A DNA stretch of 64,000 bases. It comes from Alnus glutinosa. Taxonomy: Eukaryota > Streptophyta > Magnoliopsida > Fagales > Betulaceae. Below are positions 24,521-39,510 of this stretch, piece by piece. The notes under the pieces were generated by a model, which was not told the origin of the DNA, did not search any database, and worked only from the letters and a program-made list of their open reading frames with translations. Position numbers and translations under genes: made by a program. The DNA lies in the NCBI RefSeq assembly GCF_958979055.1, contig NC_084896.1, positions 6,018,501 through 6,082,500 on the forward strand, in the 5' to 3' direction. How positions within the stretch are numbered: the first letter of the stretch is position 1; every line of letters begins with the position of its first letter.

Positions 24521-24862
24521 CAAGATCATTTTTTTTTTTATTTTACTTTTTGTCCAGGGTGGCGGGGGTGGTTCGGCCACCCCCATGGTGGCCACCCTTT
24601 TTTTTTTTTTTTTCAATTTTTTTCAATTTTATTGTTTTTTAATTAATTTTTGAAGATTTTTAATTTTTAATTTTTTATATAGTGCCACATGCCAACCTCT
24701 AAGGTTGACACGTAAAGGACAGTTAGTTTTTGGATGGAAAATTTAACCGAGGTACCAATTCGGTCTTTTCCTAAAATTGAGATATCATCTGTGATGCAAT
24801 TTGAAACTCAGGGACTAAAAAATAAATTTGTGAAAATTCAGGGACTCAAGAGGTATTTAACC
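24186..24862. mobile_element. Long-TIR Mutator-like MITE in E2
   Basis: Copy of the element at 17544-18149, with the same GGTTAAATAC/GTATTTAACC ends. It has a longer A tract (24482-24518) and a GC-rich centre of the type gggtggcgggggtgg. Confidence 0.75.
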
Positions 24863-25394
24863 AACAAAAAAAAAAAAAAGAACTTGAGAACAACATTTTT
24901 TTTTTTTTTTTCCCGTCAGATACACTACAATATCTATAGGAATGAGATTTGCAAAGCATTGACTATCAAGAAAAATGAAATACAAGAAAACGAAAAACAA
25001 GAGAAATAAATCATAGGACCATTGGATCGAACACTGGCGTTAGCTTATACCTCTAATACCAAGAAAGAAAACATAAAGCTAAAATAAAATAAAGTGAAAT
25101 AATAAATAAGAAAAGAGATTTTACGTGGTTCGGTTTATGACCTACGTCCAAAGGATAAAGCCCAAAGGACAATATTGTTGCTCTTATTTATTGATAATTT
25201 ACAATACAAATGATCCTTATTTATAGGGATATAAAGAGAATACCAAATGGTATGTAGAGAGAATATAATCAAATCCGAATTGAATGTATTTAAATCTGAT
25301 TTGATTATAATCAATTACAATTAATTAGGATTAAATCAAATCCTCTAATATATGAAAAGTATCGTAGTATACGGTATCAATATATTCTCTAACA

Positions 25395-25760
25395 GCTGGC
25401 ACCTCTCATTTTCCCAACTTTTGCTGGGGCTGCATGTCTTTTGCTCTTCTGTGGCCCTTGGCTTCCTGGCACTAGGAAGAGCTGGGTTTGCAGTGAATCA
25501 CATGGATATTGTGTCGAGATATGCAGGAATTCTGATGGGAATTTCAAACACGTACAGCTGGTACATTGGCTGGCATTATTGGAGTTCACCATACTGGGCA
25601 AGTGGGCGGCTTCTTGAAGCTACTAAAACTGATGATTCAGATATTTTGAGCTCAGAAAGCTGGAAATCAGTGTTCATGATCATACCAGAGGTGCTCTGCA
25701 TCATCAGCTCATTTGGGTTTCTACTTGTCTCAATTGGGAACAAGTTTTTTCACAAAGGTA
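25395..25760 (+). pseudogene. PHT4-type anion transporter pseudogene, right part
   Basis: Resumes the PHT4 exon interrupted at 11970. It reads VFCSSVALGFLALGRAGFAV, NHMDIVSRYAGILMGISNT, then, in a shifted frame, the conserved TAGTLAGIIGV stretch. It returns to the first frame at GRLLEATKTDDSD and runs through ESWKSVFMIIPEVLCIISSF to GNKFFHKG. The open frame across the shift (NTYSWYIGWHYWSSPYWAS) is thus an artefact of two compensating frameshifts (a 2-bp gain near 25551 and a second shift near 25603). The family-specific end of the protein is therefore present but broken. No stop follows at the expected end. Confidence 0.85.
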
Positions 25761-25814
25761 TATATGCTTCTTGCAATTATCACACAGCCCATCACCACCA
25801 TTTATTTTTTTTAT

Positions 25815-26005
25815 ATACATAACAAGGGCTTCCGGGATTTCGCCTCGACTAAATTTTTGGAACACCATGCAAATCATCCCTCCACACGGATCGGGTAAAG
25901 TACGAGCTTTTACCCACATACGTTACCCTAAAAAATTGTTTGCAGAGAAATCAAACCTTAGACCAGGTGCCTCAGCTCACCAAGCAACTTACCACTCCTG
26001 CCGAT
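25815..26005 (-). mobile_element. Possible tRNA-derived SINE
   Basis: On the minus strand the 5' part reads gagtggtaagttgcttgg (A-box-like), then ggtttgatttc (B-box-like, compare GGTTCGATTCC) about 40 bases later. The 3' part ends cccggaagcccttgttatg followed by an A/T-rich tail. The spacing fits a Pol III promoter. No target duplication was established, so the call is tentative. Confidence 0.5.
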
Positions 26006-26217
26006 CCTTGAATTTAACTGGTGATATATCTGCTTTTGCATAGCCCTTCAATTCCTGTTTCATCATAGCACCTCGCACAGGAATGGTATGTATATTATGT
26101 ATGCTTGTACATAGAACAAACCCATAAAGTCTAAAGATATGAAAATGGTCAGCATTAAGAGGGATTAAAGATTATAAAAATCAACTTTTTTAAAATAAAA
26201 TCTTGTAAATTACAAAA

Positions 26218-26450
26218 AGCTCATTTGCTCATTATTTTCTGACGTCCACAACATAATCCAGCAGGCCTTGGCAATGCCATAAAAGAAATTGGTAATAATT
26301 GGAGCAGTTTTAGTCATATTGTGGATGACATCAAGTTGGAGTTGAGGAAGTTGCGATCTTGGAGAATTGAACATGTTAAGCGGGATGCGAATATAGCCGT
26401 TCATACCATAGCCAAAGAGGCTATTTTGTGTGTCATATATTGAGTTTGAG
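26218..26450 (+). pseudogene. LINE RNase H-like fragment
   Basis: Translation includes HIVDDIKLELRKLRSWRIEH, then VKRDANIAVHTIAKEAI. This is the C-terminal RNase H-like module (RVT_3 type) of plant L1 elements, with the R-AN--AH-LAK signature. An upstream shifted part reads DVHNIIQQA. It is broken by stops and shifts. Confidence 0.75.
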
Positions 26451-27821
26451 TTGAAAAAATTTCAAATTGTATCTATAGTATTCTATCTATGGAGTTTTTG
26501 CCTTTAGGTGATTGAAGTTCATTCATTAAGTATATATTTTTTTTTTTTAAAAAAAATAAAATTATAATATACTATCTCTTGTTAATGTATTATTTACTTT
26601 CATAATTCCTATACGTTACATATTGATTATGTAACTCTCATGCATTACTCTCATAATTCTCATATGTTACATATTAATTATGTAATTATCTTAATTCTCA
26701 TAAGTTAAATATTGATTATATAATTATTGTATTCATGGTCTCATTTAACTATAAATATGCAATTTTATTGTACAATTTCTATCGATGAATAAAATCAAAA
26801 TATAGCCATTTGGACTTTATCCTGTGAATGTAAGTCATAATCGGAACCATGTAAAATTCTTTGTTTCTATTTTATTTTATTTCTGCTTTTAGTTTTATTT
26901 CATTTTTATTTTCTTTCATCTCTAACATTTAAATATTAATTCTAATGTTATTAATAACGACAATTTATTATCTATGAGTTATTTAATTCTAATCTTAAAA
27001 TTCTTCTCATAACACTCAAACTTTACCTTCCTAGTTTTTGACTGCCCAGATTTGTTCTCAAGCATCCCCCAGGCCCAGCTTATCAAACTTTTTTAGCCGC
27101 TATGAGCTTTCCTTAAAAAATGTAAAGATAAATCACTATTTATTTAAAAAAATTAAGCTAATTTAATCATTAAATTTATATTTTAATATATTTATTTTTA
27201 AAAAAAATTAAATTACAAAATTAAATTCCAACTCAAAACTTTTCTTCTTAATTAGAGAAGCGTTCATTGATTGGGGGCAACTGGGCAATCGTCCCTACTG
27301 GCTACTACTAGTACTTCCGTTATAAGCAGCACTAATAACATAGTTCGTTACGAAGTACAGTAAGCAATGTCTGCGATGATGTTACAATTAGGACCAATGG
27401 GACATGTTCAAAGATCATCGAATAGAATCCAACACGTGGAGATTCCTCGACCCACTTGCAATTAATGCGTACGAAAGAGGCCTCCAATACATTCTTCTCT
27501 GTCTTGTTTTTTAAAATCAGGTCGGTAGGACAGGGTTTTTCTCCGAATTAAATTGGTGTATAAAAATAATACGTGTTTTTTTTCCGCATGAGGATTATAT
27601 ACTTTTTTTTTTTTTTTTAATTGTAAGAGCAAAGTTGAAAGAATAAATGTGTTTTTAATTTAAAAAATTCAACTTTATTCTTGTAATTATAAAAATAAAA
27701 ATAAAAAAATATATTTTTCACATGCAAAATGATTCGTAGGAAATTTATATAAACCAACCTCTTAAAAAAAATGCATGTCCTCGATACTATTAAAAAACAA
27801 AACGTGAGATGCATATACAAT
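26451..27821. other. AT-rich intergenic, nothing recognised
   Basis: Very AT-rich, with repeated short variants of ctcataattctcatatgttac (26620-26720) suggesting a small tandem array. No ORF of known family. Confidence 0.5.
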
Positions 27822-28001
27822 CAGTGGCGGACCCAGGCTTGTAAAAATGGAGGGGTCAAATTGAAAACAAAGAATTTTGAGTGAGTAAAACTAAAAAAAT
27901 TAAAAAATTAAGGAGTAAAATTTTAATTTTAATTTTTTTCTTTTGAAAAATTTTGGAACTTGAGGGCCTTTGCCCCTGGCCTCTATACATGTCCACCTTT
28001 G
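27822..28001. mobile_element. 180-bp hAT-type MITE
   Basis: Left end CAGTGGCGGACCCAGG, the common plant hAT terminus, and right end GTCCACCTTTG, its imperfect inverse. Flanking 8-bp repeats tatacaat (27814-27821) and catacaat (28002-28009) differ by one base. No coding capacity. Confidence 0.8.
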
Positions 28002-28480
28002 CATACAATTAAAAATATACGTGCTTCTTACGTTAATAAAAAAAGAAAAAAGAAAAAAAAAAAAGAAAAAAGAAAAAAGAAAGTTATTTGTAAAAATCTT
28101 TTGCCCGGATCTATACGGGGTTCATGCGAGTGTGGACGGGGTTCATGCGAGTCCCATACGTAAATTTCACAAATTCAATTATAATTCTAGAAAATGAGAT
28201 GACGGCAGAAAGACGATTGACAAGAGATAAAAGAAATCATACCCCACTTGCCAAGATATGTGGCTGTTACAAACTCGTACTCTGCCTGGAACAGCCACGG
28301 CTCTAACGACATAGATTAAATCTTATCCTCTCAAACATCTGGTTAAAAAAAATATATCAATTTAATTAATTAATATTCTCATCATTTGCTGCGAAATTTG
28401 CGCAGATCTTTCGAGATATTAGGAACAAAATATCAAATAGTAATGCTGACATTTAGCCAAAAAATTAAAAAAAAAAATTG
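28002..28480. other. Intergenic
   Basis: AT-rich spacer between two small transposons with an A/AAG-rich tract (28035-28085). A short direct repeat acggggttcatgcgagt occurs twice near 28115-28150. No gene. Confidence 0.4.
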
Positions 28481-28873
28481 GGGTAATTACCTTTTCTTCC
28501 CATGAACTACCAAAAAATGCGCGATGCCCCCATAAATTACCAACTCGACCAAAATAGAGCATTCAACTACCAAAGATAACCATTTTCCCCCCTTCCGTCA
28601 GTCACACGCCATTTTACCATCATTTTCTTCCTCTTTTTTCCCTATGAACTACCACCATCTTCCTCTTTTCCCCCATGAACTACCACTATCTTCCAACATG
28701 CCCCCATATAAAACGGCACATGACCCGTTGACCGTTTATTTTAACCTCTTTGACTGACGGAAGGGGGGAAAATGGTTGTCTTTGGTAGTTGAATGCTCTA
28801 TTTTGGTCGAGTTGGTAGTTCATGGGGACATTGCGCATTTTTTGGTAGTTCATGGGGAAAAAGGTAATTACCC
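28481..28873. mobile_element. Foldback MITE with ~125-bp arms
   Basis: Starts GGGTAATTACC and ends GGTAATTACCC. The left arm contains catgaactaccaaaaaatg and ccaactcgaccaaaatagag; the right arm is its complement on the same strand. The arms close around a centre of cttccgtcagtca...tgactgacggaag. A-rich flanks hide any target duplication. No ORF. Confidence 0.85.
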
Positions 28874-28906
<33 letters not shown>

Positions 28907-30004
28907 GATATTCATCCATTTTTTTCTTTTCTATATCTCCTAATTACAACGAATTTTCAGTTTTATCAATTTAATAGTAAATTTAAAAATAAAATGAGTA
29001 GAAGCTAGGTAGGCGTGTAACATGATTCAAAACAAAATTACTAATACCGTACCCTGTCACGCAATCTAAAATAAATATTTGTTCAGCCTTTTTCATGAGT
29101 AGCTAATCACCTCCGACCGAACAATCGAAAATGGCTGCGGCCACTCTCGATGAGCTATCGGAGAATAGCTACAGCTAGTAGTCTCTCCGCTGCATTTTTG
29201 CTTAGAAAAAAAGATGGGGGTTAGAAATATTTTGGTTAGTGCTTTGCAGTTTGCATGCACAATATATTTGAATTTTGGTGCTTGTCTCTACTGTATTGGG
29301 CAGAATTAGATCTTAAAAAGGACAACATTCGTAACAGATTTTGCTTATCTCACGTTTGACAATGGGGTCTTTGCAGCAGTTCCCCCGTCCATTCATTCAA
29401 CCAATCCACTAAAAAGAGGGACGCAGTATTATACTTTTAAAAATTCCATAATGGGAAAACACAGCCACCATTCTTCTTTTGACTTTTTGTAGAGGGAAAG
29501 GAAGAAAAAAAAACACAGGGGAAGAGAAGCTCCAAGGCCTTTTGTCCTTTTTGGACAAAAAGTACCACTCAACGAAACAGTGACTTCAACAGTTCAAACT
29601 GTAGTCTTCACCCGACCATGGATATGGTCCAACCAATCGGAGGGACCTGTACCAACCATATAATTCTATGCCGTCATCATCCAGGGAACAACTAAGAAGG
29701 AACCCCAAAAAACGAAAGAATCAGCTAGCATCAGCATCGCGGCGCCTTCGCGGTCGGTCCTTTGTTTTCTTAACCATATCAAGATAATATGAACATCTGT
29801 TATCATTGTCTCCCATTATCTCCACAGGCTTCAACCATGCCTTTGTTAGAGAGTGACTGATGCAATAAGGAAGTAGTACTCGAGGATCCAGTTGTTCTCT
29901 TTCTCTATCTTGAAGTATTCTCGCCATAATTAAAGAATAGAAATTGCCCTTTGCCGAGAGAAGTGGTTTTCTTCCCTCCCTTTCTTGCGACACTCAAGCT
30001 TTTC
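28874..30004. promoter_or_regulatory. Upstream region of the GLR gene
   Basis: About 1.1 kb before the transcribed leader. It begins with an A tract and is otherwise ordinary. A minus-strand ORF at 29721-29993 has no family resemblance. Promoter function is inferred only from position. Confidence 0.35.
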
Positions 30005-31020
30005 TCTTGTGAGTGTTCTCCTTTTGTTTAAATTTTTATATTTTTTTCCCGTTCAATCTTTCTGGCACTTCTTCTTTGCTCTAATGTATCTTCCCATCTT
30101 TTTAGAAGATGCGTTGCCTAGCATTTCTAGCTGTGATTCCTTTCTAATGTTCTCTCTTTCAGTTTGAGATGAGTATATATTCCTTTGAACCTGATGAAAT
30201 TCCATTTTTTTCTTAAGCTAAGCATATGATGGGTATTTTTTATATTTAAGTTGCTGCTTTAATAACACAGATTTTTCTTTTTTCTTTCTGTTGTCTGCCT
30301 GTTGCTGTTGGATTTAAAGTTGTTCAAATCGTATTTCAACTGTTTAATTGCCTTTGGTCCTGTCTGTCAGAACTTGGAATGGGTAATTCTTTTTCTTTTT
30401 CAAGACTTCCTTGGCAAATTGGATTTCTTAATGCTTTTCAGGTTCTTTGTGCTTTGAGTTTGTTAAGCTTAGTAGCTTACTAGCTAGCTACTTGCCTTGG
30501 ACAATGGTGCCCGAGTGTTCTCTTTTTGTTGTTTCTATATTTTTATATTCACTTCTCTTTCCTTTCAGTCTTTCTAGCACTTGTTCTTCCCTTCTTTTTA
30601 GAGTGTGCGGTGGTTTGCCTCGCAGGTCTACCTGTGATTCCTTTCTAATGTCCGCTCTTTCAGTTTGAGGTCAGTATGTATTCCTTGTGAGCTTTTGCAA
30701 TCACCTGAAATTTCACTTTTTCTTGCGCTAAGCATATGATGCTATTTCTTATGTTCAATTTGCTGCTTTAGTAACTAGTAAGACAGATTTTTCTTTTTTT
30801 CTTTCCTTTTTTGGTTCTTGTTGTCTGCCTGTTGCTTTTGGATAAAAAGTATATCAAATCGTAATTCAATTATTTAATTGCCTTTGGTCCTGGCTTTTAG
30901 GCCTTGAAATGGGTATGTTTTCTTTTCTTTTCTAAGACTTATTTGGCAAACTGGATTTCCTAATGCTTTTAAGCCTCTTTATGCTTTGAATTTGTTAAGC
31001 TTACTACTTGCCTCGGACAA
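30005..31020. repeat. Imperfect ~500-bp tandem duplication in GLR leader
   Basis: Copy 1 (about 30005-30500) and copy 2 (about 30510-31020) share, in order: gagtgttctc, a T-rich stretch, tctttct(g/a)gcactt, ctgtgattcctttctaatgt, ctctttcagtttgag, aagcatatgatg, ttgtctgcctgttgct, tttaattgcctttggtcctg and tttgttaagctta. Identity is moderate, so it is old. It lies just upstream of the GLR start codon. Confidence 0.85.
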
Positions 31021-31215
31021 TGATTCTAGGTTGGTTTGTTTTTAATTTTAGAGGTGCTACTATCCCAGTTGTAAGTTGACTATGATGCCAATATGGGAGA
31101 TATTCAGCATGTTTTGGTAGTTTTGTTGAGTATTTCCCTTTTTCATTTGCATTCTGCATGTGGGTTCTGTTTGATATAGGACGGTGAGTGGTGAAGTTCA
31201 TCATTTAGTATCACC

Positions 31216-35543
<4,328 letters not shown>

Positions 35544-36346
35544 AAAAAGACATCAGAGGGCTAAAATGTTGCCATGCCACCCTGCTAACGTCGACCAGCT
35601 TCTTCTCCATTGCCGATGAGACTCGGCTTCATTAACTGAATATTCTCTTGGCTGTCCTAATTAACTGTGTCATACTAATTTCTCAGGAATTAAGAGTGCA
35701 TGAAGAGATCTTCTGGCTTGGTGCCTCGTTTTGCTTTGTTTTGTTGTAGTCTGTAGCCTGTAGGTGTTTCAACTCATAGATGGTCTAACAAAAGGAATGA
35801 TTCATTGCAAATATACATGATGATATTATCTCTTGTAATACTTGAAAAGGGCATATTACATACGGACTCGTCCTTGTAATTTTTTTCTTTCTTAATATCT
35901 CTTCCAAATTACATGTCTTGGTACGAGCAATCTGTCGTAAATGTTATTTAGTAGATTGTTATATGACTATCATACAATTAGGATGACGTAACAGTAAAAA
36001 TTAGTCTTTAATTTAATTTTATTTTATAAGTACCAAACAAATGGCAAATTTTTACTGTCACATCATCAAATTACATCACAATATTTTTTTTAAATTCTGA
36101 CTATTGATTAATTAAGATATTATTATATTAATATTTATAACTTTTAGAATATGGTAAAATACGACTGAGTTGGTAATTTTTTTAGTTAAATAAGAAAAAA
36201 ATTTATTATATAATCAATCAATTAAATGTCATATGGTGATAGCATACAGGAAAACTCCTAATACTTGAATCATCCCTTGCACGAGTATCAAATAAACTTG
36301 AGATTCAAAACTCAGTCAACAATATTAAGTTGGTAAAATTGATAAA
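35544..36346. other. GLR 3' flank
   Basis: 3'UTR and intergenic sequence. Contains AT-rich blocks with (a)tttactgtcacatcatcaaattacatca, which partly mirrors gatgacgtaacagtaaaaat upstream, a possible small decayed MITE (about 35930-36080). No gene. Confidence 0.4.
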
Positions 36347-37081
36347 TGTTGATGTTAGAACAGTTTTGGTCGTGACTGGACTGCTCCAAACTCGATCACA
36401 CGTGGGCCAGTTCTTGCAAAAGAGAAAGAAATAAGCTAAAGAGCTTATCGGGATGTGCGAGCAGAAGATAACTCTGACGCTTAAGTTATATATGGTTCTA
36501 AAAGAAGACAACAAGAACCAAAAGAAGAGTTTTTTGCCTTACAGAAAAATTAGTCAGAATCTCTCATACATTGGCTAAGTGCGGTTTATGCAGGAGCTAC
36601 ACATTGATCGTAGTCGTGATGACTAGTCTCCCTGCCCCCTTAGACCTTTTGACTAGAAGGGGAGTTGGTATGGCTAGACAACATATGTCATCACTCATCA
36701 GGTTGTGGAGTCCTTAGTTATTGGAATGAGGAATTAATGGGACATTGGTCATGTCCGAGTACTGAGGACCACCACGTGCACTACAACCGTAAGTCAAAAT
36801 CGTCGAATAAGTGAGATAATCCAAAGATACTATTTTATGCAAGTCTAATCAATTACTGACCGAACCTCATAATTTGAGTTAATGGGGGCTCTTGGTGGCG
36901 ATCGTGGCAGACACTTGGGTCCAACCCAAGATCGGTTGTGAGCTTTGATAATGAAGATGAGTGGTGGTCCCGATCGGTGTTCGGGCTTACAACAAACAAA
37001 TGTTGTTGGTGGGCTCCAATCATTGGTGGGCTGGATTGAACCGATTTCTTCAATCGCAACCGGGCGGCCCAACTCCCAACA
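36347..37081. mobile_element. Possible solo LTR, 735 bp
   Basis: Begins TGTTGATGTTAGAAC and ends CCCAACTCCCAACA, that is TG...CA. It is flanked by five bases ataaa on the left and attaa on the right (four of five match). Moderate GC content, no coding potential, G+C and pattern unlike its flanks. It lies about 230 bp upstream of the homoserine kinase start. Strand not determined. Confidence 0.45.
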
Positions 37082-37307
37082 ATTAATATAATACAATTTT
37101 AATTATGTAAATAAATAAATAATTAAGATTCGAGAAAATTTACTGAAATTTGGAGATCGTGGACCAGTGTGTGGTCATATAGAAGAATAAAAACTCGGCC
37201 CATGGTGATCATCCCTGTATCTCCCATTTCCATCCTCTCTCTCGCTCTCTCTCTCTCTGCCTGTTAAACCCTAACATAAGCCTCTCTCTCTCTCTGAGGC
37301 ACGTGCA
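37082..37307 (+). promoter_or_regulatory. Promoter and leader of homoserine kinase
   Basis: Short upstream region between the possible solo LTR and the start codon. It holds CT-rich leader tracts (37235-37257 and 37281-37296) typical of plant 5'UTRs, and taaaccctaa (about 37265), a telo-box-like motif common in genes of growing tissue. No TATA assigned with confidence. Confidence 0.5.
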
Positions 37308-38402
37308 ATGGCCATTTGCTTCCAAGCTCCAGTGAAGCCCATCTGCGTGCGACCCTCCATCACCTTCTCCTCCACACCCAAACCTCAGTCTTTGCGCTGC
37401 AACCTCTCTGTTCCGATCAGAACCCAAGTCTCCGAACCCGAACCCGTTCTGACCTCCGTCAAGACCTTTGCGCCAGCCACCGTGGCCAACCTCGGCCCGG
37501 GTTTCGATTTCCTGGGCTGCGCTGTGGACGGCCTCGGCGACTTTGTGTCGCTCTCCGTCGACCCCAATGTCCACCCGGGCCAGATCTCCATCTCCCACAT
37601 CTCCGGCGACGCTTCCGGCAAGCTCAGCAAGAACCCCAACTGGAACTGCGCCGGCATCGCCGCCATCGAGGTCATGAAGATGCTTGGCGTCCAATCGGTC
37701 GGTCTCTCCCTCTCTCTCCACAAGGGCCTTCCCTTAGGGAGCGGCCTCGGCTCCAGCGCCGCAAGCGCCGCGGCCGCGGCGGTCGCCGTGAACGAGATCT
37801 TCGGCGGGAGGCTCGGGCTGGAGGAGCTCGTCCTCGCCGGGCTGAAATCGGAGGAGAGAGTATCCGGTTACCACGCAGACAATGTAGCACCGGCGATCAT
37901 GGGGGGTTTCATTCTGATTCGAAACTACGAGCCCTTGGAGCTAATGAGGCTCAACTTCCCTGCCGAGAAAGACCTCTTCTTTGTCCTCGTGAGCCCGGAC
38001 TTCGAGGCACCCACGAAGAAGATGCGCGCGGCTTTGCCTACAGAGATCGGAATGGCGCACCATGTGTGGAATTGTAGTCAGGCTGGCGCACTGGTGGCGT
38101 CTGTGTTGCAGGGGGACCTTGTGGGGTTGGGCAAGGCGTTGTCCTCGGATAAGATCGTGGAGCCGAGACGAGCGCCTCTGATTCCGGGCATGGAGGCGGT
38201 GAAGAAGGCGGCGATCGAGGCCGGGGCGTTCGGGTGCACGATAAGCGGCGCGGGGCCGACGGCGGTGGCGGTGGTGGAGAGTGAGGAGAAGGGGGAGAGG
38301 GTTGGGGAGAGGATGGCGGAGGCGTTTTGGAGAGAGGGGAGTTTGAAGGCCGTGAAGGCTGTGAAGAAGCTTGATAGGGTGGGTGCTAGGCTTGTTTCAT
38401 GA
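37308..38402 (+). CDS. HSK: Homoserine kinase, plastid precursor, 364 aa
   Basis: Phosphorylates homoserine with ATP to O-phosphohomoserine, the branch point to threonine and methionine in plastids. It is a GHMP-family kinase. The single uninterrupted exon encodes a Ser/Thr/Pro-rich, acid-poor N-terminus of about 45-50 residues (transit peptide). The conserved core then starts VKTFAPATVANLGPGFDFLG. The ATP-binding motif GLPLGSGLGSSAAS spans residues 140-153. The substrate-side block HADNVAPAIMGG and the C-terminal glycine motif ISGAGPTAVAVV are intact. Length and lack of introns fit plant HSK (Arabidopsis At2g17265, DMR1). The coding region is strikingly GC-rich compared with all neighbours, which creates long spurious ORFs in other frames. 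The start is the first Met after the CT-rich leader. Confidence 0.96.
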   Translation: MAICFQAPVKPICVRPSITFSSTPKPQSLRCNLSVPIRTQVSEPEPVLTSVKTFAPATVANLGPGFDFLGCAVDGLGDFVSLSVDPNVHPGQISISHISGDASGKLSKNPNWNCAGIAAIEVMKMLGVQSVGLSLSLHKGLPLGSGLGSSAASAAAAAVAVNEIFGGRLGLEELVLAGLKSEERVSGYHADNVAPAIMGGFILIRNYEPLELMRLNFPAEKDLFFVLVSPDFEAPTKKMRAALPTEIGMAHHVWNCSQAGALVASVLQGDLVGLGKALSSDKIVEPRRAPLIPGMEAVKKAAIEAGAFGCTISGAGPTAVAVVESEEKGERVGERMAEAFWREGSLKAVKAVKKLDRVGARLVS

Positions 38403-38637
38403 TGATGGCTGGCTGCAGCAAATTTTGGTTTTTTTTTTTCATTTTTGGATGCAAATTGGATGATAAATAATGTTGTTGTGAGTTGCTGTTTGTGATAATA
38501 GAGTTGGTGAAAATCATCAGCTGTTTCTCTTCTTGCTTCATTATTAGAACATGTTTGTGTTTCGATTTTCATCCGGTTTTGGTTTCTGTTTTACGATTCT
38601 CTGTCGAACATGAACTTCTACACAATCTGATGAGTAA
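38403..38637 (+). other. Homoserine kinase 3'UTR
   Basis: T-rich 3' flank of the kinase, with a gataaataatg stretch at about 38461 that could serve as a polyadenylation signal. It runs directly into a MITE. Confidence 0.4.
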
Positions 38638-39431
38638 GAGCTACTATAGTGAAGTCGCCAAAAAAATTTGCTGAAATTTTGACGAAAAATATTACTTTTG
38701 TTATTTTAGCTACCTCATTTTTTTAAGTTTTAAATATCAAACTCTTCAAATATTTCTTACTTTAAATAAAAATTAATTTTTTATTAGTTTTATAAAAATA
38801 AAATTAAAAAAACAGAACCTTCTGGTAGATCGGCGGGAGCAAAAACGAGAGAGAATTGGCCGGATTATCAACTCTGGGTATCAGATTTTTGACGTCGGGA
38901 GCATAATTGGCCTGATTATCAAGCCTGGGTACCGAATTTTTGAGGGTCTGAGCAAGCCCTGGGTACCGGATTTTTGAGGGTCGGAGCAAAATCGGTTGGA
39001 TTGTCACGCTGGGTACCTGATTTTTGACGGCCGGAGCAAAATCGGCTAGATTATCAACGCTAGTAATGCCGATGGGAACTGGGTTAGTCACACCGTGGTT
39101 TGCCAACGATTTGCCGTACCTCCACTTAAACAGCTCGCCACGCCGGTGCTCCACACCCAACCGGCCATCCACACAACCTGTCGAATGAAAGGATCCTACT
39201 TCGGTCGTCGCATTTGAGAATATGATGAATAGGAAAGTAAGAGAAAAGAGATGGAATAAAAAATTGGAAAAAAGCAAGAGACGATTAAGAAACACTCGTC
39301 TCATTAGACGAGGGCTTTTGACAATCCTCCATTTGACGATGGTGTTGACGAGCTCGTTGGAGACAACATTTTGAGCAAAATCGTCTGGTTTTGGTGATTT
39401 AGTCGGTTTGACGACCTCATTGCGAATGCTC
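38638..39431. mobile_element. MITE (PIF/Harbinger-like), 794 bp, with repeat cargo
   Basis: Starts GAGCTACTATAGTG and ends GCGAATGCTC, flanked by 3-bp TAA repeats (38635-38637 and 39432-39434). The outer arms (gaaattttgacgaaaaatat; attttagctacctca) are the same family as 60720-61389. The centre is different: a tandem repeat of about 58 bp (38860-39060) and a 166-codon minus-strand ORF (39304-38804) with a hydrophobic N-terminus. See findings. Confidence 0.78.
38860..39060. repeat. ~58-bp tandem repeat inside the MITE
   Basis: Four to five diverged units of the form (c)tgggtaccgaatttttga, gg(g)tcggagcaaaatcgg, (c)tggattatcaac. The units are in frame in the minus-strand ORF, giving repeated (V)DN.A.(F/Y)AP..KN..P peptide units. 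Confidence 0.75.
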
Positions 39432-39510
39432 TAATGCCACGTTTAATTTCGTTTCTTCACACCTATTTCAACGCTCTTTAATATTCTTTATAAAATTACC
39501 ATTAATATTT

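Noticed and set aside
25352..25822. Single intact 156-codon gene
   Set aside because: Part of it is in the wrong frame relative to the PHT4 family; compensating frameshifts in a pseudogene.
37209..37890. Long minus-strand and alternative-frame ORFs over homoserine kinase
   Set aside because: They are shadows created by the high GC content of the real gene; no family features.
37316..38077. 253-codon plus-strand ORF in a second frame of homoserine kinase
   Set aside because: Arg/Pro-rich out-of-frame translation of the GC-rich kinase gene, typical of a shadow.
38860..39060. CRISPR-like array
   Set aside because: The units are contiguous diverged tandem repeats without unique spacers, in a plant MITE.
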